Part shown: piece by piece, positions 53,690 through 63,837 of the stretch | How the letters are laid out: each line of letters starts with the position of its first letter | Numbering within the stretch: the stretch's first letter is position 1 | NCBI GenBank assembly: GCA_009993605.1 | Contig: JAACTB010000009.1 | Coordinates: forward strand, 212,883-276,882 | Source of the DNA: Erythrobacter sp. | Lineage (GTDB): Bacteria; Pseudomonadota; Alphaproteobacteria; Sphingomonadales; Sphingomonadaceae | Reading direction: 5' to 3' | Length of the DNA stretch: 64,000 nucleotides | Translations under genes and position numbers: made by a program | Notes under the pieces: model-generated | Database searches by the model: none | What the model was told of the DNA's origin: nothing | Seen by the model: only the letters and a program-made list of their open reading frames with translations

Positions 53690-54760
53690 ATGGCGGTATT
53701 GAACGAAGAACAGGAAATGCTGCGCGACATGGCGCGCGACTGGGCCACCGAGAAGAGCCCGGTGACCGAATTCCGCAAGTTGCGCCGCGACGGCGCGCCC
53801 GAGGCCTACGACCCCGCCGCCTTTGCAACCATGGCGGAAATGGGCTGGACCGGGGTCATAATCCCGGAAGAACACGGTGGCTCCGATTTCGGCTGGCTGT
53901 CGCTGGGGCTGGTCGTCGAAGAACTGGGCAAGACGCTGACGGCGAGCCCGCTGATCGCCTCGACCCTCGCCGCGTCCGCGATCCTGCTGGGCGGAACCGA
54001 GGAGCAGAAGGCGAAATGGCTGCCGGGGCTCGCGAGCGGCGAAATCAAGGCGACGCTGGCGATCGATGAAGGGCCGCGCCATGCATCGCGCAGCTTCGAG
54101 ACCAGCGTTGCGGATGGGCGGCTCTCGGGTACGAAATCCTTCGTCCACGAAGCTCACGGCGCCGATCTGTTCGTGGTGGCCGCCGGTGACGGCCTGTATC
54201 TGGTCGAAGCCAGTGACGGGGTTTCACTCGCCGAGCGAAGCATGGTCGACAATCGCAACCATGCGGAAGTGACCTTCGACGGCGCGGCGGCGGATCGGCT
54301 GGAAAATGGCGACGACACGCTGCTCGATGACGTGCTCGACCGGGCGCGCGTGCTGACCGCCTGCGAGATGCTGGGCATGGCGCAGCAGGTGTTCGACAGC
54401 ACGCTCGATTATCTGAAGCAGCGCGTCCAGTTCAATCAGGTGCTCGCCACCTTCCAGGCGTTGCAGCACAGGATGGCCGATCTGTTCGGCGACCTCGCCA
54501 TGATGCGCTCGGCGGTCGAAGGCGGGCTTCAGGCGCTCGACAGCGGTTTCGGCGTCGCCCGCGCGGCCACCATCGCCAAGGCCGAGGCCAATCGCGTCCT
54601 CCACACGATGAGCCGCGAAGGCGTCCAGCTGCATGGCGGGATCGGAATGACCGACGAATACGATATCGGCTTCTATCTCAAGCGCGCCCGCATTCTCGAG
54701 ACAAGCTGGGGCGGCACCGCCATGCTGAAGGACCGCTTCGCGACCATCGGCGGCTATTGA
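53690..54760 (+). CDS. Acyl-CoA dehydrogenase, small partner subunit
   Basis: A 356-residue acyl-CoA dehydrogenase, shorter than average. The C-terminus reads GVQLHGGIGMTDEYDIGFYLKRA, with GGTAMLKDR where a Glu would stand in canonical enzymes. The N-terminal half keeps PEEHGGSDFGWLSLGLVVEELG. I infer that it is the structural or FAD-binding partner of the preceding gene. A GGGAG site precedes the start. Its stop lies within a short tandem repeat. Confidence 0.87.
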   Translation: MAVLNEEQEMLRDMARDWATEKSPVTEFRKLRRDGAPEAYDPAAFATMAEMGWTGVIIPEEHGGSDFGWLSLGLVVEELGKTLTASPLIASTLAASAILLGGTEEQKAKWLPGLASGEIKATLAIDEGPRHASRSFETSVADGRLSGTKSFVHEAHGADLFVVAAGDGLYLVEASDGVSLAERSMVDNRNHAEVTFDGAAADRLENGDDTLLDDVLDRARVLTACEMLGMAQQVFDSTLDYLKQRVQFNQVLATFQALQHRMADLFGDLAMMRSAVEGGLQALDSGFGVARAATIAKAEANRVLHTMSREGVQLHGGIGMTDEYDIGFYLKRARILETSWGGTAMLKDRFATIGGY

Positions 54761-54778
54761 GGCCAGCGGCTATTGAGG
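54750..54778. repeat. Tandem 13-base repeat over a stop codon
   Basis: GCGGCTATTGAGG at 54750-54762 is repeated at 54766-54778 with CCA between. The first copy contains the stop codon of the dehydrogenase gene. It looks like replication slippage and changes nothing in the protein. Confidence 0.85.
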
Positions 54779-54795
54779 GACCGGCTGGCGAGCCG

Positions 54796-56529
54796 TCAGA
54801 ACAGGCTCGCCAGATCCCGTTTCAGGATCTTTCCATTGGCGTTGCGCGGCAGCGTTTCGCTGGTGAAGACGATCCGCACCGGCACCTTGAAGCGGGCGAG
54901 GCGCGCCGCCACCCATTCGCGCAACTCGCCCTCGCTCGCGCTGGTGCCGGGGGCGAGGTGGACCACCGCCGCCGGTTCCTCGCCGAGCTGCCTGTGTGGC
55001 AGGCCGATCAGGGCGGCATCGGTCACCGCGGGGTGATCGTAAAGGACGTTCTCGACCTCGGACGAATAAATGTTTTCGCCCCCGCGGATGATCATGTCCT
55101 TCGCGCGGTCGGCGATGTAGCACCATCCCTCCTCGTCCAGCCGAGCGAGATCGCCCGTCCTGACCCAGCCGTCGACAAAGGTTTCCGCGCTCGCCTCGGG
55201 CTTGCCCCAATAGCCCTTCACCACCATCGGCCCGCGCGCCCATAATTCGCCGATTTCTCCGGGTGGTAATTCGATGGCGCCGTCTTCGCCGGTGATCTTC
55301 AGATCGGCGACGGCGACGGGCGGACCGCAGCTTTCCGGGCGATTGAGATAATCCTCGCCCGAATGGCCGGTGACGGTCGCCATGGTCTCGGTCATGCCCC
55401 AGCCATTACCCGGCAGCGCGCCAAATTCCTCGTAGATGCGGCGCACCAGTTCGGGCGCGGCGGGCGCCCCGCCATACGCGACCGCTTCGATGCTCGACAG
55501 GTCGTATTTGGTGCGTTCGGGATGTTCGATCAGCTGCCACGCGATGGTCGGCACCCCACCGGTCAGATTGACCTTTTCGCGCTCGATGATCCCGAACGCC
55601 TCGACCGGATCCCATTTGTGCATGAAGATCAGCGTGTTGCCCGCCACGATCGAGCCCATCAGACCGGCGGAGCAGGCAGTGACGTGGAACAGCGGAATGA
55701 CTGTCAGGCTGGTGCGGGGCGTGGGCTCGGGAATGGCCTCGCCCCGGCGCAGCACTGCGAAGGCCGCGTTATAGGCGCTCGACAGGATGTTGGTGCACAG
55801 ATTGCGATGCGTGCCGAGCGCGCCCTTCGGCCGCCCTGTCGTGCCGCTGGTGTAAAAGATCGTCGCATCGTCGTCCGGGGCGATTTCGACCTCGGGCAAG
55901 GTGTCTTGCTGGAGCGTGGCGTAATCCTTGGTTGCGCCGATCACCGTCTCCAGCGCAGTCGTGTCCGCCGCCGTCGTGTCCGCGCGCGAGACGTAGACCG
56001 TTTCCAGCGCGGGACATTGCGACCAGAAGGGGGCGATCCGATCCCATCTCTCCGCATCGCAGATCAGCAGTCTGGTGCCGGAATCCTGAAGCCCGTAGGC
56101 AAGCTCCTCACCCGTCCACCAGGCGTTGAGCGGAACGCAGATCGCGCCGATCGTGACAGCTGCGAAGAAGGCGACCGGCCATTCGGGCAGATTGCGCATC
56201 GCCAGCGCGACCCGGTCGCCCTTCCCTACCCCCTTCGCCCGCAATTCGTGCGCCAGCACCGCCACGGCGCGGAACCAGGCGTCATACGTGACCCGCTCGC
56301 CCTCATAGATCAGGAATTCCCTGTCTCCATGGGTCTTGCCGGCCATCGCGACGAGCCTGAGATTGGCGGGCGCATTCTTCCACACGCGGGTCGGCACGCC
56401 AGCGATGGCGATATCCTCCATCTCGAACCGCCCGCCGGGCGCGGTCAGCCGATCGCGACATTCGGCGCGGCTCATCGCGGGCCAGTTTTCGGGCGGTGTC
56501 CACCCGATCGATCGCACCGAACTCGCCAT
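54796..56529 (-). CDS. Acyl-CoA synthetase (AMP-forming ligase)
   Basis: A 577-residue AMP-dependent ligase that would activate carboxylic acids to CoA thioesters. The P-loop-like TIFYTSGTTGRPKGALGTH, the YGGAPAAPELVRRIYEEFG region, GWGMTE and the hinge GDLARLDEEGW are intact, and the final Lys is in NANGKILKRDL. ATG 56529 has GGAGA upstream; the frame continues to 56580. It is convergent with the dehydrogenase pair and would feed that pathway. Confidence 0.92.
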   Translation of the reverse strand: MASSVRSIGWTPPENWPAMSRAECRDRLTAPGGRFEMEDIAIAGVPTRVWKNAPANLRLVAMAGKTHGDREFLIYEGERVTYDAWFRAVAVLAHELRAKGVGKGDRVALAMRNLPEWPVAFFAAVTIGAICVPLNAWWTGEELAYGLQDSGTRLLICDAERWDRIAPFWSQCPALETVYVSRADTTAADTTALETVIGATKDYATLQQDTLPEVEIAPDDDATIFYTSGTTGRPKGALGTHRNLCTNILSSAYNAAFAVLRRGEAIPEPTPRTSLTVIPLFHVTACSAGLMGSIVAGNTLIFMHKWDPVEAFGIIEREKVNLTGGVPTIAWQLIEHPERTKYDLSSIEAVAYGGAPAAPELVRRIYEEFGALPGNGWGMTETMATVTGHSGEDYLNRPESCGPPVAVADLKITGEDGAIELPPGEIGELWARGPMVVKGYWGKPEASAETFVDGWVRTGDLARLDEEGWCYIADRAKDMIIRGGENIYSSEVENVLYDHPAVTDAALIGLPHRQLGEEPAAVVHLAPGTSASEGELREWVAARLARFKVPVRIVFTSETLPRNANGKILKRDLASLF

Positions 56530-56741
56530 GTATCTCTCCGTCTTGCGTCGCGCTGTCGCGATCGCTTGTGGTTCGCCCATTCCACACCGGGGCCTTTACC
56601 CGCAAGATTATTGATATCCCGGCCCCGCCGCGCGCACTATGCGACAATACGGGCGCGGCGCAGGTCGCGAGGTGTATGGCCGAGTTGCTGGCACAGGAAA
56701 GCCAGCCTACGGCGCAGGGACGGGAAACGGGAGAGCGCGCA

Positions 56742-57974
56742 ATGAAGCTGATCGATGCCGAAAGCCGGGGTTTCGATCCCGACCGTCTGAAGCGGATCGA
56801 TGATTTTCTCAGAAGTCGCTATATCGACACCGGCAGGCTGCCCAACGCCCAGATCCTGATCGCGCGCGATGGCGATCCGGTGCATTTCGCGCAGTTCGGC
56901 CAGTTGCGGGCGGACGGCACGCCGATCCGTGAGGATGCGCTGTTCCGCATCGCCAGCATGACCAAGCCGGTGACCTCGATCGCCTTCATGCAATTGGTCG
57001 AGAAATGCGAGGTCGCGCTGGACGACCCGGTCTCGCGCGTACTCCCCGAATTGGCGCATATCGGTGTCTATGCGGGGGGTGGAGGCAGCGTCCCCTTCGC
57101 CCCGGGGCAGCGCGCGGAGCCGATGCGGTTTGTCGACCTCCTCACGCATATGAGCGGGCTGACCTACGGGTTTCAGAACCGCACCAGTATCGACGCCGCC
57201 TATCGCGATGCGCAACTCGACATGCCGCGCCTCGACATGACATCCGACGAATATATCGCAGCGCTGGCGAAAATTCCGCTGGAGTTCGCGCCCGGAGAAA
57301 GATGGAATTATTCGGTTTCGACCGATGTCCTGGGTGTGGCTGTCGAACGGCTTTCGGGGATGACCCTTGGCGAGTATTTCGACACCCACATCTTCGCGCC
57401 GCTCGAAATGACGGACACGGGTTTCGGCGTCGCTGCCGAGCGCGCGGATCGGCTGGGCGATGCCTGGGGCTATGTGCCGGGCGGCAGCCCTCGCCTTGTC
57501 GACAGAGCGGAAAAGAGCCGGATGCTGAACCCCTCCCGCTTCCAGTCCGGTGGTGGCGGGCTGGTCGGCACGATCGCGGATTATCACCGCTTCTGCACCA
57601 TGCTGCTGAACCGGGGCGAGCTCGACGGGGCGCGGATCGTCGCGCCCAAGACCATGGATTTGATGACCGCCAACCATCTGCCCGGCAACGCCGACCTCAC
57701 CGAAGTCAGCCGCAGCGCCTTCAGCGAGGCCGCGAATGCAGGCACGGGCTTCGGCCTGGGCTTCGCCACGGTCATCGATCCGGCGCGCACTCTGATCCCA
57801 GCGAGCCGGGGCGAATTCTACTGGGGCGGCGTCTATTCCACCGCCTTCTTCGTCGATCCGGTGGAGCGGATGACGATGGTGTTCATGACCCAGCTCTACC
57901 CCTCCTCCACCTATCCGATCAGGCGGCAGCTGAAGACGCTGATCTATTCCGCCCTCACCCGGAGCGATGGCTGA
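56742..57974 (+). CDS. Serine hydrolase of the beta-lactamase family (EstB-like)
   Basis: A 410-residue class C beta-lactamase-fold hydrolase. The nucleophile motif SMTK is at 72-75 and the tyrosine motif YSV at 190-192. The start MKLIDAESRG has GGAGAG upstream. Such proteins are esterases or peptidases rather than beta-lactamases. No signal peptide is evident. It diverges from the ligase gene, and its partner pathway is unclear. Confidence 0.88.
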   Translation: MKLIDAESRGFDPDRLKRIDDFLRSRYIDTGRLPNAQILIARDGDPVHFAQFGQLRADGTPIREDALFRIASMTKPVTSIAFMQLVEKCEVALDDPVSRVLPELAHIGVYAGGGGSVPFAPGQRAEPMRFVDLLTHMSGLTYGFQNRTSIDAAYRDAQLDMPRLDMTSDEYIAALAKIPLEFAPGERWNYSVSTDVLGVAVERLSGMTLGEYFDTHIFAPLEMTDTGFGVAAERADRLGDAWGYVPGGSPRLVDRAEKSRMLNPSRFQSGGGGLVGTIADYHRFCTMLLNRGELDGARIVAPKTMDLMTANHLPGNADLTEVSRSAFSEAANAGTGFGLGFATVIDPARTLIPASRGEFYWGGVYSTAFFVDPVERMTMVFMTQLYPSSTYPIRRQLKTLIYSALTRSDG

Positions 57975-58138
57975 CGGATGATCGAACGGCGTAACTTCGG
58001 GCGTTCCGAAAGATTGGCTCGACGGATGCGATTTTCTGCGGGACAAGGGGGAGCCGGGGAACGACCCGGCCGATAAGGGCGGCGCTGCCGGACGGGGTAC
58101 CCCACTTCGGCAGAGATCGCGGGGAAGGGATACGGGAT

Positions 58139-59446
58139 ATGGCTACACAGGCACCGGCGGCAACGCCAGCGGGGGCTCAAACGGGCGAAAGCGTCAGTCC
58201 GCGCGCGCGGCAGGTGACGCTGTTCCTCCTCACCGCGACCTATTTCTTCAGCTATATGGATCGGCAGATCCTCGCCATCCTGCTGGAAGACATCAAGGCC
58301 GATCTCCTCCTGTCGGACACCCAGCTCGGGCTCTTGTCCGGCCTTGCCTTCGCGATCTTCTACGCCACGCTCGGCATCCCGGTGGCGGCGCTCGCCGACC
58401 GGATCAACCGGGTGAACATCATCTCGGTCGCGCTCGCTTTGTGGAGCGGGATGACCGCGATGTGCGGTCTCGCTCAGAATTTCACCCAATTGCTGCTCGC
58501 GCGCATCGGGGTGGGAGTCGGGGAAGCCGGGTCGAGCCCGCCCAGCCATTCCATCATCGCGGACCTCTACCCGGCTGAAAAGCGCGCTCTGGCGCTCTCG
58601 ATCTATTCGCTCGGCGTCACCCTCGGCGCGGCGGCCGGGCAGATGTTCGGCGGCAATCTCACTTATTTCTTCGATTGGCGAACCGCCTTTATCGCCATCG
58701 GCCTGCCCGGCGTGGCCCTGGCCATCATCGTCAAAATGTTCGCCACCGAACCGATGCGCAAGGCCGAGCCGGGCGCGGTCGAGGCGACCGAGACGCCGTC
58801 GATCCGCGAGGGCTTTCGCTCGATCTTCGCCGATCGCGCCGCGGTCTGGCTGGTCGCGGGGGTCACGCTGACCTCCATGATCGGCTATGCGCTCACCGGC
58901 TGGACGCCCGCCTATCTCATCCGCTCCTTCGGACTGAACACCCTCCAGGTGGGCAATATCGTGGCTCCGCTGCTAGCCCTGGCGGGTGTCGCGAGCGGGC
59001 TCGGGAGCGGCTGGCTGGCGAACCGGCTGGCCGAACGATACGGGATGCAGGCGCAGCCGCTGATGATCGCGGGATTGAAGCTGCTCGCGCTCCCCTTCCT
59101 GCTCGTTTTCTATCTGGTCGAGGATGCCTGGGTGGCGGTCGGCGTCTATTTCGTCGCCGTCCTGTTCCAGTCCTGCTATCTCGGCCCGACCTTCGCGATG
59201 ATCCAGACCCTCGCGCCGCTGCGCATGAGAGCCGTCTGGGCGGCTGTCACTCTCCTGGTCATCAATCTGATCGGCCTAGGGATCGGGCCGACGCTGGTCG
59301 GGGTCATCTCCGACCTGTTCGTTCCGGCCTTCGGCGATCAGTCGCTGCGCTACTCGCTCCTCGTCATCGCCGCGTTCACGCCGGTCGCGATCTTCTGCTA
59401 CTGGCGCGCCAGCGTCGTGCTGCGGCGCCGGGCCGCCACGGCCTGA
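58139..59446 (+). CDS. MFS transporter, spinster-like
   Basis: A 435-residue permease with about twelve TM segments. TATYFFSYMDRQILAILLEDIK and ALADRINRVNIISV (the loop 2-3 motif) are MFS hallmarks of the spinster-like subgroup abundant in sphingomonads. The substrate cannot be predicted. The 164-base upstream gap contains no clear promoter. It precedes the roxA-like gene by six bases. Confidence 0.9.
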   Translation: MATQAPAATPAGAQTGESVSPRARQVTLFLLTATYFFSYMDRQILAILLEDIKADLLLSDTQLGLLSGLAFAIFYATLGIPVAALADRINRVNIISVALALWSGMTAMCGLAQNFTQLLLARIGVGVGEAGSSPPSHSIIADLYPAEKRALALSIYSLGVTLGAAAGQMFGGNLTYFFDWRTAFIAIGLPGVALAIIVKMFATEPMRKAEPGAVEATETPSIREGFRSIFADRAAVWLVAGVTLTSMIGYALTGWTPAYLIRSFGLNTLQVGNIVAPLLALAGVASGLGSGWLANRLAERYGMQAQPLMIAGLKLLALPFLLVFYLVEDAWVAVGVYFVAVLFQSCYLGPTFAMIQTLAPLRMRAVWAAVTLLVINLIGLGIGPTLVGVISDLFVPAFGDQSLRYSLLVIAAFTPVAIFCYWRASVVLRRRAATA

Positions 59447-59452
59447 CGCGGC

Positions 59453-60625
59453 ATGGAGTCCAAAATGATCGACGCAGGGCCGACCTTGCGCGATTTCGAC
59501 GCGGCGGGCTTTCTTCGCGACTATTGGCAGAAGCGCCCGCTGCTGATCCGCAATGCGTTTGCGCACTGGTCGAACCCGCTCGAGCCGGACGAATTGGCGG
59601 GCCTCGCCTGCGAACCTGAGGTGGAATCGCGGCTGGTGCGCCGGACCGCGCCCGGCCAGTGGGAATTGGAGAACGGGCCTCTCTCGCCAAGCCGGTTCGG
59701 CGAACTGGGCAACGCTCCATGGACCTTGCTCGTTCAGGCGGTCGACCAGCATATCCCCGAGGTCGCCGCGCTGATCGAACCGTTCCGCTTCATTCCCGAC
59801 TGGCGGATCGACGACGTGATGGTCAGCTATGCCAGCGACGGGGGCGGGGTCGGGCCGCATTTCGATCAATACGACGTCTTCCTCGTGCAGGGTCTGGGCC
59901 GTCGGCGCTGGCGGATCGGGCAAAGCTGCGACGAGAACAGTCCCCTTCTGCCGCATGAGGATTTGCGCCTACTCGCCGAATTCGAGACGATGGACGAATG
60001 GGTGCTGGAGCCCGGCGATATCCTCTACGTGCCGCCCGGCGTCGCGCATGACGGAGAAGCGATCGGCGATGATTGCATGACCTATTCGGTCGGCTTCCGC
60101 GCCCCATCGCGCGGCGATCTCGTGTCCGCCTTCGCCGATCACGTACTGGATTCCTTAAGCGAGGACGACCGCTACACCGACCCCGACGATGCTGCCCCGG
60201 CCGATCCGGGCGAAATCTCTTCCGATGCGCTCGCGCGCCTGCACAGCATGGTGACCGGCGCGCTGGCGGATCGGGACGCATTCTCGCGCTGGTTCGGCGC
60301 CTACATCACCGAGCAGAAGGACGACCGGGTCGACTGGGCTCCTGAAGACCCCATCACCGCCGACAATCTGGTGAGCGCTAGAGGGGGGACTGTCGTGCTG
60401 GAGCGCAATTCGGCGTTCCGCTTTGCCTTCATCCGGCAAGGGGAGGATGCGGTCCTCCTGTTCGTCGGCGGCGCGCGCTATGCCTGCCACGGCGCGGCGG
60501 CCAGCGTCGCGCAACGTATCTGCGCTAAGACCGAGTTCGAGCTCGAAAATGAGACCCTGCGCGATCCGGGCGTCGAGGAGCTGATCGTCGATCTCATCAA
60601 TCGCGGCTATCTCGCGCCCGACTGA
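59453..60625 (+). CDS. roxA: JmjC/cupin ribosomal oxygenase, RoxA-like
   Basis: A 390-residue 2-oxoglutarate/Fe(II) oxygenase. RDYWQKRPLLIRNAF opens the family. The metal facial triad is His136 and Asp138 in GPHFDQYD and His199 in PPGVAHDGEA. RoxA (YcfD) hydroxylates an arginine of ribosomal protein uL16. The C-terminal winged-helix-like dimerisation part is also present. The substrate here is inferred by homology. Confidence 0.88.
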   Translation: MESKMIDAGPTLRDFDAAGFLRDYWQKRPLLIRNAFAHWSNPLEPDELAGLACEPEVESRLVRRTAPGQWELENGPLSPSRFGELGNAPWTLLVQAVDQHIPEVAALIEPFRFIPDWRIDDVMVSYASDGGGVGPHFDQYDVFLVQGLGRRRWRIGQSCDENSPLLPHEDLRLLAEFETMDEWVLEPGDILYVPPGVAHDGEAIGDDCMTYSVGFRAPSRGDLVSAFADHVLDSLSEDDRYTDPDDAAPADPGEISSDALARLHSMVTGALADRDAFSRWFGAYITEQKDDRVDWAPEDPITADNLVSARGGTVVLERNSAFRFAFIRQGEDAVLLFVGGARYACHGAAASVAQRICAKTEFELENETLRDPGVEELIVDLINRGYLAPD

Positions 60626-60633
60626 CTACCGTA

Positions 60634-61176
60634 TCAGATACGTCGCCACGCGCCCGGAGCAAGCCCGTCGAGCGTCCATTCTCCCACCGACCAGCGCACG
60701 AGCCGCAGCGTCGGATGGCCGACAGCGGCGGTCATACGCCGGACCTGACGATTGCGGCCTTCCCGGATCGTCAGGCGCAGCCAGCTGTCGGGCACGGTCT
60801 TGCGCACGCGGATCGGGGGAGTGCGGGGCCATAAACCCGGATCGGCAATCCGCTCCGCCTCGGCAGGGCGCGTCACCCCCTCCTTCAGGCGCACGCCGCG
60901 ACGCAAACGGTCGAGCGCCGCATCGTCAGGCTCGCCCTCGATCTGGGCGAGATAGGTCTTCGCCAGCTTGTAGCGCGGATCGGCGATGCGCGCCTGCATC
61001 CTGCCATCCTCGCACAGGACCATCAGCCCCTCGCTGTTGAAATCGAGCCGACCGGCGGGATAGAAGCCCGGTGCCTCGATAAAGTCTGCCAGGGTCGGGC
61101 GCGGCTCGCCCTGCCGCTCGTCGGTGAATTGCGAGAGGACGCCATAGGGTTTGTTAAAGAGGATAACCCCACTCAT
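60634..61176 (-). CDS. rluE: 23S rRNA pseudouridine synthase, RluE-like
   Basis: A 180-residue pseudouridine synthase without an S4 domain. Catalytic Asp45 lies in [42 protein letters not shown] is the C-terminal motif. The short form equals RluE, which modifies U2457 in E. coli 23S rRNA. ATG 61176 is chosen; the open frame upstream overlaps the small gene. It is convergent with the roxA-like gene, with an eight-base gap. Confidence 0.88.
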   Translation of the reverse strand: MSGVILFNKPYGVLSQFTDERQGEPRPTLADFIEAPGFYPAGRLDFNSEGLMVLCEDGRMQARIADPRYKLAKTYLAQIEGEPDDAALDRLRRGVRLKEGVTRPAEAERIADPGLWPRTPPIRVRKTVPDSWLRLTIREGRNRQVRRMTAAVGHPTLRLVRWSVGEWTLDGLAPGAWRRI

Positions 61177-61367
61177 CGGGCCAGCCCCTCGACGATCGCC
61201 GGGCGCGGAATCCGCTTGCCCTTGCGGCGACTGGTCAGGTGGAACGCTCCGCAGCGATCGCAGCGATAATGCCGCAGGTCCGCCCGCGCCCCTTGCGCCG
61301 CCGCCATGGCTTCCGCCTCGCACCCGAAGCGCCGCTTGCGCGCGCAGACGCTGAGCCGGGTGCGCAT
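61173..61367 (-). CDS. Small zinc-ribbon-like protein
   Basis: A 64-residue basic protein I do not recognise by name. Cysteine pairs CARKRRFGC and [17 protein letters not shown] could bind zinc. It lies between the ABC-F and RluE genes, overlapping the rluE start by four bases, so all three are probably one unit with ribosome-related roles. ATG 61367 lies six bases after the ABC-F stop. Confidence 0.65.
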   Translation of the reverse strand: MRTRLSVCARKRRFGCEAEAMAAAQGARADLRHYRCDRCGAFHLTSRRKGKRIPRPAIVEGLAR

Positions 61368-61372
61368 GGCAG

Positions 61373-63223
61373 TCAGCCTTCCGCCTTTTCGAGCTGCTCC
61401 TGCGCGTCGAGCCACTGGAGCTCGGCATCCTCCAGATCCGCGGCGATCCCCGCCCGCTCGCGCATGAGATCGGCGGGCGAAGTGTCGGATCGCCCGTGGG
61501 GATCCGCCAGCGCCGCGTCGAGCGCCGTCAACCGGTCCTGCAATCGAGCGACGGCCTTTTCGGACGCGGTCACGCTGCTGCGGGCAAGGCGCACGGCTTC
61601 GCGGTCCTTCGCGGATGCGCGCTTGTTCTTCTTCGCCTTGCCGCCGCCGTTTTCCTTCGGCTGATTTCGACCGAGTACGAAGTCGATGTAATCCTCGATA
61701 CTGCCCGCATAATCCTGTGCCGTTCCGTCATCCACCAGTACCAGGCGATCGGCGGTCAGCTCGACCATGTGGCGATCGTGGCTGATCAGAATGACGGCGC
61801 CGTCATAGGCGTTGAGCGCCTGGACCAGCGCCTCGCGCGCGTCGACATCGAGGTGGTTGGTCGGCTCGTCGAGGATGAGGAGATGCGGCGCATCGCGGGT
61901 GATCAACGCCAGCGCCAAGCGCGCCCGTTCGCCGCCCGACAGCGTGCCGATCCGCGCGGTCGCGCGATGGCCGGAAAATCCGAACCGCCCCAATTGCGCA
62001 CGCACCGCACCGGGCGAGGCGCCCTCCATCGCGCGGGTCATATGGTCGAGCGGCGTGCCGTCGCGTGACAATTCCTCGACCTGATACTGCGTGAAATAGC
62101 CCACCCGCATCTTGCGCGCGGCATGCATCTCGCCGTCCATCGGCGCGAGCTGGGCGGCGAGGAGGCGCGCAAGCGTTGTCTTGCCGTTCCCATTGCGACC
62201 CAGAAGCGCGATGCGATCGTCGGGATCGATGCGAAGATTGAGCCGCCGCAGGATCGGCTCCTCCCCATACCCAACCGCCGCCAGATCGAGCGTGATCAAA
62301 GGCGGCTTCATCTCGTCGGGACTGGGGAAATCGAAGCTCAGGCTCGGATCTTCCATCAGCGCCGCGATCGGCTGCATTTTGGCGAGCATCTTGGCGCGCG
62401 ACTGGGCCTGTTTCGCTGTCGAGGCGCGGGCGCTGTTGCGCGCGACATAATCCTCGAGCCGCGCCCGCTGCGCGTCCTGCGCCGCCTTGGCCGCCGCCAG
62501 CTGCGCGGCGCGTTCCGCCCGCTGTTTCTCGAACGCGTCGTAGGCGCCGGGATAGAGCGTCAGCTTCCCGTCCTGAAGATGGAGGATCGCAGTGACGACA
62601 TTGTTGAGGAGATCGCGTTCGTGGCTGATCACCACCAGCGTGCCCTGGTAGGATTTGAGGAAACTCTCGAGCCACAGGGTCGCTTCAAGATCAAGGTGGT
62701 TCGACGGTTCGTCGAGCAGCAGGATCTCGGGATTGGACAATAGCAGCGCGCCGAGTGCCACGCGCATCTTCCATCCTCCCGAAAACGTATCCAGCGGCTG
62801 CGCCTGCATTGCTTCGTCGAAGCCCAGGCCGGTGAGAATGATCGCGGCGCGCGAAGGAGCGGCATAGGCGTCGATCGCGAGAAGCCGCTCGTGGACATCG
62901 CCGAGGCGTTCCATGTCGGTGCAGGTCTCGGCCTCTTCGAGCAAATCGGCGCGTTCCGCATCGCCTGCCAGGACCGCCTCGAACGGAGTCGTCGGACCGC
63001 TCGGCGCCTCCTGCGCGACATAGCCCACGCGCGCGCGCCGAGGCATCTCGATCGCGCCGTTATCGGGCTCGAGTTCGCCGATAAGCGCCTTCATCAGGGT
63101 CGATTTGCCCGCGCCGTTGCGGCCGATCAGGCCCACGCGTGCGCCGAGCGGGATCGCGGCGGAGGCGTCTTCGAGGATAGGGCGGCCGCCCAGTCGGATG
63201 GTGAGATTGTCGATGGTGATCAT
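61373..63223 (-). CDS. ABC-F family ATPase, YheS-like
   Basis: A 616-residue ABC-F protein with two ATPase domains and no membrane segments. Domain 1 has GRNGAGKST and [17 protein letters not shown], with [17 protein letters not shown]. Domain 2 has GRNGNGKTT and [14 protein letters not shown] charged linker and a C-terminal Lys/Ala coiled-coil ([18 protein letters not shown]) follow. ABC-F proteins bind the ribosomal E site. The position upstream of rluE supports a translation role. Confidence 0.93.
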   Translation of the reverse strand: MITIDNLTIRLGGRPILEDASAAIPLGARVGLIGRNGAGKSTLMKALIGELEPDNGAIEMPRRARVGYVAQEAPSGPTTPFEAVLAGDAERADLLEEAETCTDMERLGDVHERLLAIDAYAAPSRAAIILTGLGFDEAMQAQPLDTFSGGWKMRVALGALLLSNPEILLLDEPSNHLDLEATLWLESFLKSYQGTLVVISHERDLLNNVVTAILHLQDGKLTLYPGAYDAFEKQRAERAAQLAAAKAAQDAQRARLEDYVARNSARASTAKQAQSRAKMLAKMQPIAALMEDPSLSFDFPSPDEMKPPLITLDLAAVGYGEEPILRRLNLRIDPDDRIALLGRNGNGKTTLARLLAAQLAPMDGEMHAARKMRVGYFTQYQVEELSRDGTPLDHMTRAMEGASPGAVRAQLGRFGFSGHRATARIGTLSGGERARLALALITRDAPHLLILDEPTNHLDVDAREALVQALNAYDGAVILISHDRHMVELTADRLVLVDDGTAQDYAGSIEDYIDFVLGRNQPKENGGGKAKKNKRASAKDREAVRLARSSVTASEKAVARLQDRLTALDAALADPHGRSDTSPADLMRERAGIAADLEDAELQWLDAQEQLEKAEG

Positions 63224-63345
63224 TTTCGCGCGGCATCTAGCATGGGGCGATGGAAGGCCCAAACCCTTGCGAGCGCGAGGTTCCAGGTCGTGTCATGCGA
63301 TGGGTCTGACGCTGCTTCGAGGTGCCTACCAGGCTTGAGCACGCG

Positions 63346-63373
63346 AAAACCCCGCTGCCGGAAGGCAACAGGG
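63346..63373 (-). terminator. Terminator of the rRNA operon
   Basis: On the minus strand CCCTGTTGCC-TTCC-GGCAGCGGGG is followed by TTTT. It lies 22 bases beyond the tRNA-fMet 3' end. The remaining gap to the ABC-F start (63224-63345) shows no gene. Confidence 0.85.
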
Positions 63374-63395
63374 AAATGCTATATCTCGATTATGA

Positions 63396-63472
<77 letters not shown>

Positions 63473-63585
63473 GCACCGTATCGTCCTGCCGTCAAGGGCA
63501 GAGACGAAAAAGCCGCCGCTCGGACGATGCCGGCAGCGGCTTTTGAAACTGTGAATGGGTTATGCCCGTAACCACCTGCTGTAAT

Positions 63586-63701
63586 GCCTCGCGGCGACCT
63601 ACTCTCCCAGTGCTTAGGCACTAGTACCATCGGCGCTGCCTGGTTTCACGGCCGAGTTCGAGATGGGATCGGGTGGGTCACAGGCGCTAGGACCACGAAG
63701 C
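63586..63701 (-). rRNA. 5S ribosomal RNA
   Basis: The minus strand contains the 5S core CCCATCTCGAACTCGGCCGT and the 3' end TGGGAGAGTAGGTCGCCGCG. The ends are approximate. It lies between the partial 23S and tRNA-fMet. Confidence 0.93.
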
Positions 63702-63837
63702 AATAAAGCAGGTGGTTGCGGGTTTTAAATCGATGATTGTTGGTCGTTCTGGGCGATTATCGTGCTGAGAGATTCCTCCTCACCGCAGACAATCCAACAG
63801 GACTGTCGTTGATGGTGGGATCCTACAAGCGCGAAAA

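Noticed and set aside
52442..54157. Minus-strand frame of 571 codons opposite the acyl-CoA dehydrogenases
   Set aside because: Antisense shadow. The plus-strand genes carry clear motifs and ribosome sites.
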